A stretch of DNA of 64,000 nucleotides from Legionella geestiana (lineage in GTDB: Bacteria; Pseudomonadota; Gammaproteobacteria; Legionellales; Legionellaceae): assembly GCF_004571195.1 (NCBI RefSeq), contig NZ_CP038271.1, positions 558,001 through 622,000 of the forward strand, read 5' to 3'. The stretch's first letter is position 1. Each line of letters starts with the position of its first letter. A model generated the notes under the pieces. The model was not told where the DNA came from and did not search any database. It saw only the letters and a list, made by a program, of their open reading frames with translations. This document shows, one piece after another, positions 44,797 to 55,109 of this stretch. The translations under genes were made by a program, and so were the position numbers.

Positions 44797-45801
44797 TTAT
44801 CCACTCTCCGGCAATGATGCCACCAGCCGATGCACAAGACCCGGTCCCTGGTAAACAAGCCCTGAGTACACCTGCACAAGCGATGCGCCTGCACGCAGCT
44901 TGTCCCTGCAGGTGCGCGGCGAATCAATGCCGCCAACACCAATCAGGGTGACCGCGTTACCCACCGCACGCTTTAAGACCCGCACACATTCCGTAGAACG
45001 CGCCGCCAGAGGATGCCCGCTGAGGCCGCCGGTTTCATCCGCATGCGCTTCACGGCGAACGCCTACTCGAAGCGCTGTAGTATTGGTCGCGATAATCGCT
45101 TCTATGCCCCGCTCAGCCACACTGTTTGCCATGCGGGTTAAGGACTCATCGCTTTCATCCGGAGAAATTTTAACGGCAAGCGGCACCCAGCGTTTATGCG
45201 CATCACTCAAAATCAACTGCTCCTCACGCAGCGCATCAAGCAGCGCATCAAAAAAATCGGCCTGCTGCAATTCCCGAAGCCCGGGCGTATTGGGGGAAGA
45301 GATATTCACCGTTACATACGAGGACAGCGGATAGACTTTACGAAAGCACTCAAGGTAATCATCAACCGCATTCGAAAGCGAAGTATCACGGTTTTTACCG
45401 ATATTAATGCCAAGAATTCCCTGATAATTCGAGCGTTTAACATTTTCCACAAGCGCGTCAACCCCGAGGTTATTAAACCCCAGGCGATTAATGAACGCAC
45501 GCGACTCTGGCAGACGAAAAAGACGCGGGCGCGGGTTTCCAGACTGAGGACGCGGCGTAACGGTGCCAATTTCGATGAAAGAAAACCCCATGCGCGCCAG
45601 TGCATCAAGGTGCTCACCGTTTTTATCAAGCCCGGCTGCAAGGCCGACCGGATGAGGAAACGGTAAACCCATGGCATGAACCGGGCGTGCAGGCGGCGTT
45701 GCAAAGCACCAGCGGGGAAGATAGTCTAAAAGCTTCAGTGAGAGCGCGTGAGCCTTTTCCGCGTCAAGACGAAACAGCAGGGGACGCAGCAACGTGTACA
45801 T
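44797..45801 (-). CDS. pyrD: dihydroorotate dehydrogenase (quinone), class 2
   Basis: Fourth step of pyrimidine synthesis, passing electrons to ubiquinone at the inner membrane. The protein has 334 aa. An N-terminal amphipathic helix pair (residues 1-40) is typical of class 2. [35 protein letters not shown] and [14 protein letters not shown] are present, the last with the class 2 catalytic Ser. [11 protein letters not shown] precedes the FMN phosphate site near the C-terminus. Confidence 0.95.
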   Translation of the reverse strand: MYTLLRPLLFRLDAEKAHALSLKLLDYLPRWCFATPPARPVHAMGLPFPHPVGLAAGLDKNGEHLDALARMGFSFIEIGTVTPRPQSGNPRPRLFRLPESRAFINRLGFNNLGVDALVENVKRSNYQGILGINIGKNRDTSLSNAVDDYLECFRKVYPLSSYVTVNISSPNTPGLRELQQADFFDALLDALREEQLILSDAHKRWVPLAVKISPDESDESLTRMANSVAERGIEAIIATNTTALRVGVRREAHADETGGLSGHPLAARSTECVRVLKRAVGNAVTLIGVGGIDSPRTCRDKLRAGASLVQVYSGLVYQGPGLVHRLVASLPESG

Positions 45802-45857
45802 GCAACACTCCAGTTCGGCACTAAAGCCCGTTATTTCATCCTAACAGTGTCTGCACG

Positions 45858-47342
45858 TCAACCGCCCGTAACACTGAGCTCTTCACGCCCGCCCAAAGCC
45901 GCAACGGACTTGGCGCTCTCAACGCCAGGCTGCGTAAACGGGTTAATGTTCCAGATGACGCTTTGAACAAACACCTTGTGCTCATAGAGTGCCACGAGGG
46001 CGCCAAGGGTTTCAGGAGAGCGGTCGCGAAGAATCAGGTGGTTCAGTGGAAAGCCGCCCGGGATAAATCCTTCGGTATTCTCGGAATGAGGAACCCCGCC
46101 CCCAAGCACTTTCAGGGCGTGCTCGCAAAGTGCATTGACTTCAGCAAGCTCGGGCGCTGCTACTGAGAGGAATTCACCGTGGATATGATGCGTGCCCTGC
46201 GCAAGCAGCTGGAAATAACTGTGACGCGCCGCATTGCCGCATCCGCCCCAGACAATGGGTCCGGTCGCGTAATGGATGGGGCGCCCGGTAAGGTCGATTG
46301 ATTTACCATTGCTCTCCATGTCAATCTGCTGCACAAGTGGCACAAACTTCTGAAGGGCATGTGCGTGCGTGAGTATCAGGAGCGTATGGTGGTGCAGAAA
46401 ATTGATGTTCCAGATACCGCTCAGGGCCAGCATGACCGGAAGGTTCTCGAGCATCGGTGCTTCATGAAAATGCCTGTCCATTGCATGGGCGCCCCGAAGC
46501 AGAGCCTCAAATACCTCAAATCCGCAGACGATGGCCGTGATGAGGTTAATGGCTGAACAGAAAGAATAACGCCCGCCTACCCAGTCCCACAACGGCAGGA
46601 TGTTGGTAAAGCCCCATTCGCGCGCACGCGCGCAACAGGCGGTTATGGCAATAAAATGCTGCTCGAGCGCATGCCTGCCGCCGGCAAAAGCCAGGGCTTT
46701 TCGCGCGTTGTGGAGGGTTTCTGCCGTGGTAAACGACTTTGAGGCAACGATAAAGAGTGTGGTTTCAGGGTCAATCACCGCCACCACACGCGCAAAACCC
46801 TCAGGATCGGTGTCCGAGACGAAATGCGCGCGCACAGGCGACATCGGCTCTGCAAGCGCATGGATGGCAAAGCGTGGCCCAAGGTCAGAGCCTCCTATTC
46901 CAAGGTGCACCACATCACGGATGGGTTTACCCGTAACCCCTTTCCAGCGTCCAGCGCGAATGGCGTCGGCAATCTCACGCATCTTTTGGCGGGCTGCGTG
47001 AATGCCTGGCAGTATATCCTGTCCGTCGACGAATAACCCTTTTGTTTCAGGGCTTCTGAGGGCGGTGTGCAGTGCAGGTTTACCACGGCCGGCATTCAGG
47101 CCTTTTCCTGAAAAAAGGGCGTTAATCTGCGCTGAAAGCCCGGAATTATCGGCGAGATTAAGAAGTGCATTTGTGGTTTCAGCGTCCAGATGCTGCGTCG
47201 AATAGTCCAGCGTGATACCAATGCCGCGGGGGCTCAACCGACATGCTGACCGTGTGGAAAAGGGAGCGCGATACGCCATAAAACGGGTCTCGGCAAGCAC
47301 ATCCAGCGCTTTCCATGCGTGCAGTTCTGTTGGATGTTTCAT
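45858..47342 (-). CDS. pgi: glucose-6-phosphate isomerase
   Basis: Interconverts glucose-6-phosphate and fructose-6-phosphate. The protein has 494 aa, shorter than the Escherichia coli enzyme of about 549 but complete in motifs: GIGGSDLGPRFA, ASKSFTTAETLHN (phosphate site), NGKSIDLTGRP, and a C-terminal EHKVFVQSVIWNINPF with the active Lys/Gln region. It is divergent from wecB with 214 bp between them, where no gene is seen. Supplies hexose phosphate for the sugar-nucleotide genes in the window. Confidence 0.94.
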   Translation of the reverse strand: MKHPTELHAWKALDVLAETRFMAYRAPFSTRSACRLSPRGIGITLDYSTQHLDAETTNALLNLADNSGLSAQINALFSGKGLNAGRGKPALHTALRSPETKGLFVDGQDILPGIHAARQKMREIADAIRAGRWKGVTGKPIRDVVHLGIGGSDLGPRFAIHALAEPMSPVRAHFVSDTDPEGFARVVAVIDPETTLFIVASKSFTTAETLHNARKALAFAGGRHALEQHFIAITACCARAREWGFTNILPLWDWVGGRYSFCSAINLITAIVCGFEVFEALLRGAHAMDRHFHEAPMLENLPVMLALSGIWNINFLHHHTLLILTHAHALQKFVPLVQQIDMESNGKSIDLTGRPIHYATGPIVWGGCGNAARHSYFQLLAQGTHHIHGEFLSVAAPELAEVNALCEHALKVLGGGVPHSENTEGFIPGGFPLNHLILRDRSPETLGALVALYEHKVFVQSVIWNINPFTQPGVESAKSVAALGGREELSVTGG

Positions 47343-47556
47343 ACGCCACCCCGTGAGATTTTGGCAAAGATACCATCAACCATGCACGTTGAAAATCCCC
47401 CCTTTCAGGCATTTGAGTGCGCCGCAGCTTATTCTGCCAGCGCTCTCATAGTGCGGGGTTTCCTTTTTTTTCATGGATATGTTACATTTCCCGCAACTGG
47501 AAAAAGGCACCGTCATCCATCTTCTTTCTGAGGCGCGCCTTTGACAACGGAATGGA

Positions 47557-48753
47557 ATGTATACCGACATTATGGCCATCAAAACCCTCAGTATTTTTGG
47601 AACGCGCCCGGAAGCGATTAAAATGGCGCCAGTTATTCGTGAGCTCGCTCATGACAAAGCCTTTGAAAGCCGCGTCTGTGTGACCGGACAGCATCTGCAG
47701 ATGCTTCAGCCCGTGCTCGATATTTTCAGAATTACGCCTGACTTTAACCTCGGCGTGATGGCTACCGACCAGACCCTTTCGAGTCTGACGGCCCGCATCC
47801 TTATGGGACTTCAGGAAACCTTTGCCGCCTTCCGCCCCGACTGGGTGCTGGTGCACGGCGATACAACCACAACACTCGCCGCATCCCTCGCCGCGTTTTA
47901 CCATAAAATTCCGGTGGCACATGTTGAGGCGGGACTTCGCACCCAAAACCGCTGGTCACCGTGGCCTGAGGAAATGAACCGTAAAATAACGGGCGCGCTG
48001 ACCTCGCTGCACTTTGCGCCTACCGAAACCGCGCGCGACAACCTGCTGCGCGAAGGTATTTCGGCCAGTGCCATCCACGTTACCGGTAATACCGTTGTCG
48101 ATGCGTTGTTTGAAACCCAGAGTCTGATTGCATCCAACACAGCACTGATGGCCTCTCTTAAAGAGCAGTTCGCCTTTCTTGACAAGAACCGCCCGATGAT
48201 TCTTGTCACCGGGCATCGACGTGAACACTTTGGTGCGGGCTTTGAGCGTATTTGTGAAGCGCTCGGGCAGATTGCGACTGAATTTCCCCATGTGGATTTA
48301 CTCTACCCGGTACACCTCAACCCCAATGTGCAGGAACCGGTCAATCGCCTGCTGGCGCCCTTTTCCAATATTTATCGCATCGCACCGGTCGATTATCTCG
48401 CCATTGTGTATCTGATGCAGCACGCGACACTGATTCTGACCGATTCTGGCGGCATTCAGGAAGAGGCCCCGTCACTTGGAAAACCGGTGCTTGTGATGCG
48501 GGATACCACTGAGCGTCCCGAAGCCGTAGACGCAGGTACAGTGAGGCTGGTCGGTACCGACCCTGAGCGTATTCTTAAAGGGGTACGTGACCTCCTGACC
48601 GATAAAGCGCTTTATCGGCGCATGAGCCAGGCACAGAATCCCTATGGCGATGGCATGGCGGCAACGCGCATCACGCACCTCCTGGCTCATCCAGGCGCAC
48701 TGTCTGATGCCCTTGCCGGTCCTTCCCATTTTCCACTTACAACCCTCGGGTGA
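47557..48753 (+). CDS. wecB: UDP-N-acetylglucosamine 2-epimerase (non-hydrolysing)
   Basis: Converts UDP-GlcNAc to UDP-ManNAc. The protein has 398 aa. [14 protein letters not shown] opens the first Rossmann domain, [16 protein letters not shown] and AHVEAGLRT contain catalytic residues, and [20 protein letters not shown] the UDP-binding part. Starts at 47557 or 47572 are possible. It leads the surface-sugar run and stops next to the wecC start. Confidence 0.95.
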   Translation: MYTDIMAIKTLSIFGTRPEAIKMAPVIRELAHDKAFESRVCVTGQHLQMLQPVLDIFRITPDFNLGVMATDQTLSSLTARILMGLQETFAAFRPDWVLVHGDTTTTLAASLAAFYHKIPVAHVEAGLRTQNRWSPWPEEMNRKITGALTSLHFAPTETARDNLLREGISASAIHVTGNTVVDALFETQSLIASNTALMASLKEQFAFLDKNRPMILVTGHRREHFGAGFERICEALGQIATEFPHVDLLYPVHLNPNVQEPVNRLLAPFSNIYRIAPVDYLAIVYLMQHATLILTDSGGIQEEAPSLGKPVLVMRDTTERPEAVDAGTVRLVGTDPERILKGVRDLLTDKALYRRMSQAQNPYGDGMAATRITHLLAHPGALSDALAGPSHFPLTTLG

Positions 48754-48758
48754 CACAC

Positions 48759-50054
48759 ATGAATAACTGCACACACACCTCTCATCCATTTACCCGGGTT
48801 TCGGTTATTGGACTTGGTTACATTGGCCTCCCAACCGCCGCCATTCTCGCCTCACGCAAAATCTCTGTGGTCGGCGTTGATGTCAATGTAGCAACTGTTG
48901 AGACCATCAACCGCGGAGAAATTCATATTGTAGAGCCTGAGCTCGACATGATTGTGCATGCCGCGGTAACGGAAGGGTTCTTGCGTGCAACAATCCGCCC
49001 GGAACCTGCAGAAGCGTTTCTTATCGCCGTTCCAACGCCGTTCAGGGAAAACCACGAACCGGATTTGCGCTACATCGAGGCTGCTGCCAAGTCGATAGCC
49101 CCGGTGCTGCTGCCCGGTAACCTTGTGATTCTCGAATCCACTTCCCCTGTTGGTGCCACCGAGGCCATGGCCGCATGGCTCGCCGAAGCCCGCCCCGATC
49201 TCAGCTTTCCGCAAACACACGGGGATGCGGCCGATATCCGCGTGGCACACTGTCCCGAGCGGGTGTTGCCCGGACACGTCCTGCGTGAACTGGTACAGAA
49301 CGACCGTATCATTGGCGGGATGAGCGCGCGCTGTTCTGAAGCGGCTTTAAGCCTTTATCGCACCTTTGTGGAGGGTGAATGCCTAATTACGGATGCCCGC
49401 ACCGCAGAAATGTGTAAACTCACCGAAAACAGTTTTCGCGATGTCAACATCGCTTTTGCCAACGAACTTTCCATGGTGTGTGATGAGCTTCAGATTAACG
49501 TTTGGGAGCTGATTCGTCTTGCCAACCGTCATCCGCGCGTCAATATCCTGCAGCCGGGTCCTGGGGTTGGCGGGCACTGTATCGCTGTAGACCCCTGGTT
49601 TATCGTGAGCAGTGCTCCTGAGAAAGCCCGCCTTATACGCACCGCGCGTGAGGTAAACGACAGCAAGCCGCAATGGGTGCTTGAAAAAATGTCGCAGAGT
49701 ATCGGGCAGTTTCTCCAGAAAAACCCGCATAAAACCGCTCGCGATGTTACCATCGCCTGTTTTGGTCTGGCGTTTAAGGCCAATATTGATGACCTGCGCG
49801 AAAGTCCGGCCGTTGACATTGTTGCGGCACTTGCTGAACGGCACCCGGGCCCTGTCTTTGCAGTTGAGCCTAACATTCATAGCCTGCCCGCCTCACTCGC
49901 GGGTAAAGTAGCGCTTGCTGACAGTGAGAGCGCCATGCGTGAGGCAGATATTCTTCTGCTACTCGTTGATCACCGCGAATTTATGGATAAAACGCGCACC
50001 GAACTCGCTCCTTATCATCTGGTGGATGCACGGGGTATCTGGACGGCTGTATAG
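48759..50054 (+). CDS. wecC: UDP-N-acetyl-D-mannosamine dehydrogenase
   Basis: Oxidises UDP-ManNAc to UDP-ManNAcA with two NAD. The protein has 431 aa from the ATG at 48759; a GTG three codons earlier overlaps the wecB stop. VIGLGYIGLPTAAIL is the NAD site, AVPTPF and LTENSFRDVNIAFANEL are family motifs, and PGVGGHCIAVDPWF holds the catalytic Cys. With WecB it gives ManNAcA, a sugar of enterobacterial common antigen and many capsules. Confidence 0.95.
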   Translation: MNNCTHTSHPFTRVSVIGLGYIGLPTAAILASRKISVVGVDVNVATVETINRGEIHIVEPELDMIVHAAVTEGFLRATIRPEPAEAFLIAVPTPFRENHEPDLRYIEAAAKSIAPVLLPGNLVILESTSPVGATEAMAAWLAEARPDLSFPQTHGDAADIRVAHCPERVLPGHVLRELVQNDRIIGGMSARCSEAALSLYRTFVEGECLITDARTAEMCKLTENSFRDVNIAFANELSMVCDELQINVWELIRLANRHPRVNILQPGPGVGGHCIAVDPWFIVSSAPEKARLIRTAREVNDSKPQWVLEKMSQSIGQFLQKNPHKTARDVTIACFGLAFKANIDDLRESPAVDIVAALAERHPGPVFAVEPNIHSLPASLAGKVALADSESAMREADILLLLVDHREFMDKTRTELAPYHLVDARGIWTAV

Positions 50055-50060
50055 ATTTTT

Positions 50061-51341
50061 ATGCGTTGTTTGTTGATAGAAAGCCTGCAGAAACGCTTTG
50101 CGTTTCTGCAAAACGCCATCACCCAGGCGTTGATGCTCATTTCCGGCCTGCTGGTTAATCTGTTTATTCCACTGGTTTATGGACTCACCGCCTATGGGGA
50201 GTTTCTGAAGACCAACCTGCTGGTTTTTATTTTCCATAAATTTACCGATGTGCTGGGCGAGCCGTTAATCAGTCAAGTTGAACGTCCGCTGCTCTTTTCC
50301 GTCTCATTTGCCTTAGGCCTCCTCATTCTCTCTGCCTTTGCGCTGCTGCATTTAGTGTATCCTGTTGGCAGTGTGGCACTGCTTGCTGCCATGCTTTTCA
50401 GCAACTGCGTGCTGCTTGTCCTCTATGCAAACCTCATGCGTACGGCCGTCAGCCTCTATCTGCTGATGTTCACAACGCTTTTTTTCGTGCTGCCCCCTCT
50501 CTTTAAACCCTTTGCTGATGATATCGTAAACCTGCTCATCGCCATCAATCTAATACCAGCCAGTCTTTTCGCGCTCACCCTGCTCTTTTCAGGAAAAATC
50601 CATCCACAGACGCCAAACATTGCACCAGAAGTAGTGAAAGTGTTGCGCACCCTGCCTGGGCTTTTTGCTCTGACGCTCGTTAATAACCTCTTTACCAATA
50701 TCCTCCCCTGGTACCTCTCGTTCTTCCTGCCCGCCGCAGAGCTTGGGCTTTTTCGGGTTCAGGTCTCAGTCGTGCAGGCAGCAGGCTTTCTTTTTCCGGT
50801 TCACACACGTGTCATTGCTGAAATGCTGGTTAAAGCCCGTGACACACACGCTGATGCAAGCGGGCTTTTAAGCCTGTCGCTGCATTATTTTTTTCTGGCC
50901 GCATTCGGTGCATGTATTGCTGCCTGCTGGCTGCCCTTTATCAAACCATTTACGCCCGTACTGGTCATACTGCCCCTCTATCATGCCTGCCTCATTTACG
51001 AGCGTTTCCTGCTTGCCAAACAGGAGACCCGCGCTTTGCGGCGTATTAATCTTGCCATAGCCCTCTTCTCGATGCTGGTCATCACCCGCGTCCACAGCCT
51101 GTCAGGAATGATGCTTTTGTATGCCACAGGACTTGCACTCTATCTGCTGATGCTGCATCATGCGCAACCGGCCATGCCGGCAAACCGCCTCGTGCGCACA
51201 GTTGCACTCGGGACTCCGCTGATGCTTCTGCTGGCATACTTTTCCTGGCCTCTGGAGCTGCTGACACTCGCCACAGCACTGGTTTTTCTGTGGGTATGCA
51301 TGCCTGTCAGTCGTCAAACATTAAGCCTTTTAGGTCGATAA
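50061..51341 (+). CDS. Wzx-like polysaccharide flippase or related membrane protein
   Basis: The protein has 426 aa with about 12 membrane helices and no soluble domain. The pattern of paired helices with GLTAYGEFLKTNLLVFI after the first helix pair is what is seen in Wzx/MATE-fold flippases, but identity is weak. Placed between wecC and an acyltransferase/polymerase pair, it would carry the lipid-linked repeat unit across the inner membrane. It starts 6 bp after wecC and ends 1 bp before the acyltransferase gene. Confidence 0.65.
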   Translation: MRCLLIESLQKRFAFLQNAITQALMLISGLLVNLFIPLVYGLTAYGEFLKTNLLVFIFHKFTDVLGEPLISQVERPLLFSVSFALGLLILSAFALLHLVYPVGSVALLAAMLFSNCVLLVLYANLMRTAVSLYLLMFTTLFFVLPPLFKPFADDIVNLLIAINLIPASLFALTLLFSGKIHPQTPNIAPEVVKVLRTLPGLFALTLVNNLFTNILPWYLSFFLPAAELGLFRVQVSVVQAAGFLFPVHTRVIAEMLVKARDTHADASGLLSLSLHYFFLAAFGACIAACWLPFIKPFTPVLVILPLYHACLIYERFLLAKQETRALRRINLAIALFSMLVITRVHSLSGMMLLYATGLALYLLMLHHAQPAMPANRLVRTVALGTPLMLLLAYFSWPLELLTLATALVFLWVCMPVSRQTLSLLGR

Positions 51342-51342
51342 C

Positions 51343-51804
51343 ATGAATGCGATATCGCTATACCAATTCAGCCACTGGCTGCATGTGCGAAAAGTTCCCG
51401 TTTTACCGAAAACCGTGCAATACCTGATTTTTTTACTCTATAACTCTTTTATTCCCCCAAGTGCTGTAATAGGAGCCGGGAGCCTGTTTGCTTATGGCGG
51501 CATGGGCGTTGTCCTGCACGTACATACCCGTATTGGCAGAGGGTGTCTGATTGGGCAGGGGGTTACCATCGGTGCGCGCGAGGCCTTTGTTGCTAAAGAA
51601 GCCAATAAAGCACCGGTGATTGGCGACAACTGCTACATTGCTGCCGGCGCCAAAATCCTCGGTGATATCCGCATAGGCAATAACTGCATCATTGGCGCCA
51701 ATGCCGTGGTACTTGAGAATATCCCCGACAATTCTGTGGTTGTGGGAATGCCTGGTAAACCCATAAAAACGGTACCTGACGGCTACCGCGCGATTCGTAT
51801 CTGA
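51343..51804 (+). CDS. hexapeptide-repeat acyltransferase (serine acetyltransferase-like)
   Basis: The protein has 153 aa. From residue 45 it is a left-handed beta-helix: AVIGAGSLFAYGGMGVVLH, TRIGRGCLIGQGVTIG, PVIGDNCYIAAGAKILG, RIGNNCIIGANAVVLENIP, closed by VVGMPGKPIK. This is the CysE/LacA-type layout using acetyl-CoA; CysE itself is longer, so sugar O- or N-acetylation of the polysaccharide is the better guess in this locus. It sits 1 bp after the flippase gene and 5 bp before the polymerase gene. Confidence 0.85.
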   Translation: MNAISLYQFSHWLHVRKVPVLPKTVQYLIFLLYNSFIPPSAVIGAGSLFAYGGMGVVLHVHTRIGRGCLIGQGVTIGAREAFVAKEANKAPVIGDNCYIAAGAKILGDIRIGNNCIIGANAVVLENIPDNSVVVGMPGKPIKTVPDGYRAIRI

Positions 51805-51809
51805 AACAC

Positions 51810-53342
51810 ATGGAAAAACTGATGACAGCTTGTAAAATACTGCGGCACACCCCTCTCCCGCTCATGGCTTTGCTCACGGGTATGCTTTGTGCCGTTCTTG
51901 CACGCATGGGCATGCTTCACCCTGTTTTTCTGATGACAGGCTTCCTGTTTGCACTGTTTCTTGCGAGCAAGGGAGGGGCGTGGCTGCTGCTGACCGCTGC
52001 CATTCCGACATTGTTTGGTATCCCGGTGGTGCCTGAAGGTTTAGGGTTGGGTGAGTATCAGGTATTGCTTTTTTTGGGAGCGTTTTCGATGATGGCGCTC
52101 GTTGAGGCATACCGCCTGAAGGAGTCCCCTCGCATTCCGGTATTTACCATAAATACCCTTTTTGCGCTGCTCCTTACAGCCTCGCTGATTGTCGCGCACC
52201 TGCGCGATGTCGCTCTTAACGACTGGCTGCGAGGCATCATGCCGTTTACCCTGCTCTGGCTCATGCTTCCAGTTGCACTCGCGCTGCAGACGGACATCCG
52301 TTCGCGCGCCAGCTGGATTGCAGCGTCACTGGGCGCACTTGCACTGCTGATTAATCTCGATGTCAATTTCACCTTCTTTTCCGAAGGGCTTTATACCTGT
52401 TACTGGCAAGAGCCAGGTACGCTTGCTGCGGTAAAAGAGTATGGGTGCAATGCCGCACCTCAGGGGCTCATCGGCCCCCTGCGCGGCAGAGTCACCATGT
52501 ACCTTGCGAGTACCACCAGTGAAATGGTACCACTTGGCTGCGTACTCTTTACCCTGATGAGCGCGTTTACCACGTCACGCCTCTTGAGAAACGCTCTGCG
52601 CCTCTGCGCACTCATTGCTCTTGCTGCCGTCCTTGAATCTCTGACTCGCAGCATGTTTGCCGCAATGCTGCTGGGAATCGCTGCCAGCGGTCTGCTTGTC
52701 GCCATCTGCTTCCGTAAGCAGCTTCGCACTTTTATGGTATCGCTCCTGATACTCGTAGTCGGTGGCGTATTAATTGTCAAAGCCTTTAATCTCGAAGCCT
52801 TCTGGATGACTCGTTTTCAAAAAGTATCTACCGCCCTCGTGAGTCAGGCCGGACTAGAGGATGACAACATTTCCATTCGCCTGGAAGAATATCGTATCGC
52901 GATGAATGGGCTCATGAATCACCCCTTTACCGGCACAGGGATTGGCAGCCGCCATACCATCCGCCTTGGGGATACTTCAGGTCAGTTCTCTCTGCAAAGT
53001 GTGGGCTATATCCATAACTGGGTAATGTACTGGTTGATGGTTGGCGGCATACCGGGCTTTATGCTCTATGCGAGTTTTTTTCTCTGGCCGCTGTGGGTGT
53101 TCTGGAAGCAGCGCGCAAAACTCCCGATACTGTCGGCGGCAGCTGCTGTCACGCTTCTGACAATGGGGGCTTATGGATTGTTTTTTGCGGTGTTTCGCCT
53201 TGCAGGCTGGAATCTGCTGCTGGCGCTGCTTGCGGGGGCAGCACTCCGGCTTCAGGCCACTTCAAGTGTCTCTGCACTGCCATCGAGCAGCACACGCAAT
53301 GAATCGAGGGTCTGTTCCAGCGCGCTGAACTGCTCCAGCTGA
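51810..53342 (+). CDS. O-antigen polymerase/ligase-like (Wzy/WaaL) membrane protein
   Basis: The protein has 510 aa and about 12 membrane helices with one large periplasmic loop (residues about 330-400) containing RLEEYRIAMNGLMNHPFTGTGIGSR. The pattern of a nearby Arg, then NHPxxGTGIG and later a HNW stretch (YIHNWVMYW), is typical of O-antigen ligases and polymerases. The C-terminal 30 residues are serine-rich, lie antisense to the next gene and look like an extension past the original stop. Closest-sense partner of the flippase and acyltransferase genes. Confidence 0.75.
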   Translation: MEKLMTACKILRHTPLPLMALLTGMLCAVLARMGMLHPVFLMTGFLFALFLASKGGAWLLLTAAIPTLFGIPVVPEGLGLGEYQVLLFLGAFSMMALVEAYRLKESPRIPVFTINTLFALLLTASLIVAHLRDVALNDWLRGIMPFTLLWLMLPVALALQTDIRSRASWIAASLGALALLINLDVNFTFFSEGLYTCYWQEPGTLAAVKEYGCNAAPQGLIGPLRGRVTMYLASTTSEMVPLGCVLFTLMSAFTTSRLLRNALRLCALIALAAVLESLTRSMFAAMLLGIAASGLLVAICFRKQLRTFMVSLLILVVGGVLIVKAFNLEAFWMTRFQKVSTALVSQAGLEDDNISIRLEEYRIAMNGLMNHPFTGTGIGSRHTIRLGDTSGQFSLQSVGYIHNWVMYWLMVGGIPGFMLYASFFLWPLWVFWKQRAKLPILSAAAAVTLLTMGAYGLFFAVFRLAGWNLLLALLAGAALRLQATSSVSALPSSSTRNESRVCSSALNCSS

Positions 53343-54973
53343 AACTGCTTTTCAATGGTAAACCAGTGCGCCACCAGCGCAAGCGTGGTGTACTCACAGC
53401 CGCTTAATTCGGGGCGACGCTCGCGGAGTGCCGGAAGCATCGACTTTAACGCCGGCAGGAGATGAAGCGGCCAGGAAGCCCCCACTGGTTCAATACTCCA
53501 TGCCCCCCAGGGAATAATCGCAATTGCGCCTGAAGCATCGCGTACCAGACTCTCTGGTGTCAATGCTGCCGGATTAACTAGCTGCAGCGGCAGCGTGGGC
53601 AACAGAGACACGGTGTCTTCCATGGACTGCAGAAGGCGTGTAAGGCCCGGGATTCCCGCAAATACCGCATAAAGCCGCCTGCACAACGCATCATCAAGGC
53701 GCTGCCCGAGTGGTTTTCGCGAACGCCTCCAGGAGGCGGTAAGCTGTGGTGGCGGGGTGAACGCCATTATTGCGGCCAGCGCCTCAATGACGCTTTCGCG
53801 TAAACCCGTTGTAATGCGTGTAAACGCTCCTGAATGATGCACATGGCAGGTAAAGCCATGAACTGATGCCGCCCCCATCCACGGAAGCATTGGCAGTGTC
53901 GCTTTGTCGATGGCTTTGAAAAGTACCTGTTCATGGCGTGCGAAAGCCGCCTGACGCTGGCTGAAAAGGCGCAGAAGGCAGTGTTTGCGTACTCCCGGAG
54001 GAAACTCTGCTTCAACGGCAAAAGCCGCGCCGTTCCCTCGAAACCAGTGTGATGCCTGTACAATAACAGAGCCGCCTGACACCATGTCCAGCACATCCTG
54101 AATCCATACCGCCCGTTCTTCAGGCAAGACCCATGGCCACAGGGTATGCGAGTCGACTGGTGCTGTAGCGGCGGGTAAGCAGTGCTGAAAAAAGAGGGTA
54201 TCAATGTGCAGCTGCTGTGCACGCAGCTGCGAAAAGAGTGTAATGAACTGGGTCATCTGCTGCATCACCTGACGAACCGCGAGTAACGCGACGGCCGTTT
54301 TCAAAACACCTCCATCGGCTCGGATTGTCGGAAAAGTGGCGACCATCCACAGAAAAGCCAGCAAAAATCCAAGTGCAGACAGCGTTTGAACAACGTCTGT
54401 AAGCCGCTCCTCGACTATCCTCGCAAAACGCCTGCTAAAAACCTGCAGCAGCCTCGCAAACACCAGTGCACAGACCCAGTACCCGCCAACAAGGCATGCC
54501 AGCGGTAACCAGAAGCCGGCAAGGAGCGACAGAACCATCAGAACATAGACAAGGGCTGAGAGACTACGGATATAACGCATGCAGGCACGCGTCGCAATCT
54601 CTTCCTGATTGGCAAAAAGCGGAATTTTCTGGTTACGGTTAAGGAGCATTTCGCCACTTCGAGCAGCAAGCCGCCCCACAAGCCGCTCCATGCCAAGGTG
54701 GAGCAGGTAACAGAAGAATGCCCCGAGGCTTAGCAAGAGTACCAGCTGTTGCAGTCCAAGATGTTGCAGTAAGGTCGGAAAAAAGTGCGGTATTCTGTCC
54801 GAACCCAGCAACAGAATCACCTTAAGTGGCAAAAAAAACGCGAGCAGCATCGCTATCTGTGAAACGAGGCTTGCGGCAACGCCTGAAAAGGCGGTTTGCG
54901 GCACCTGACGCAAAAGTTTGGCGCCAACGGACGCATACCATCCAAGAGCAGTTTTGAGGCGGGACAAAAGCAT
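53252..54973 (-). CDS. membrane protein of unknown function in the polysaccharide locus
   Basis: The protein has 573 aa from the ATG at 54973. Residues about 20-270 carry five to six membrane helices arranged like an ABC-exporter membrane domain (SLVSQIAMLLAFFLPLKVILLLG; a long helix with LVGRLAARSGEML), but no ATPase follows. Residues 280-573 form a soluble part with no known motif, though LLRLFSQRQAAFARHEQVLFK recalls kinase-like lipopolysaccharide-modifying proteins. I cannot assign it. Its 3' end overlaps the polymerase gene by 91 bp; it is divergent from the GT4 gene across 136 bp. Confidence 0.55.
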   Translation of the reverse strand: MLLSRLKTALGWYASVGAKLLRQVPQTAFSGVAASLVSQIAMLLAFFLPLKVILLLGSDRIPHFFPTLLQHLGLQQLVLLLSLGAFFCYLLHLGMERLVGRLAARSGEMLLNRNQKIPLFANQEEIATRACMRYIRSLSALVYVLMVLSLLAGFWLPLACLVGGYWVCALVFARLLQVFSRRFARIVEERLTDVVQTLSALGFLLAFLWMVATFPTIRADGGVLKTAVALLAVRQVMQQMTQFITLFSQLRAQQLHIDTLFFQHCLPAATAPVDSHTLWPWVLPEERAVWIQDVLDMVSGGSVIVQASHWFRGNGAAFAVEAEFPPGVRKHCLLRLFSQRQAAFARHEQVLFKAIDKATLPMLPWMGAASVHGFTCHVHHSGAFTRITTGLRESVIEALAAIMAFTPPPQLTASWRRSRKPLGQRLDDALCRRLYAVFAGIPGLTRLLQSMEDTVSLLPTLPLQLVNPAALTPESLVRDASGAIAIIPWGAWSIEPVGASWPLHLLPALKSMLPALRERRPELSGCEYTTLALVAHWFTIEKQFQLEQFSALEQTLDSLRVLLDGSAETLEVA

Positions 54974-55109
54974 TTCCAATGACTTTAATCAGGCCTTATT
55001 GTACTTGTTTTTCGCACTAATGCAATGCGGCATGTGCAAGACATTTGATCTCGGGTATACTCGCCGGCGAAGGAAAAGCGCTCGCATTTAACGGAACCGC
55101 GAGTGGAAA

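Noticed and set aside
43936-44817. 293-residue plus-strand open frame over msbA
   Set aside because: Long because of the codon bias of msbA on the other strand; His/Asn-rich composition and no ribosome site.
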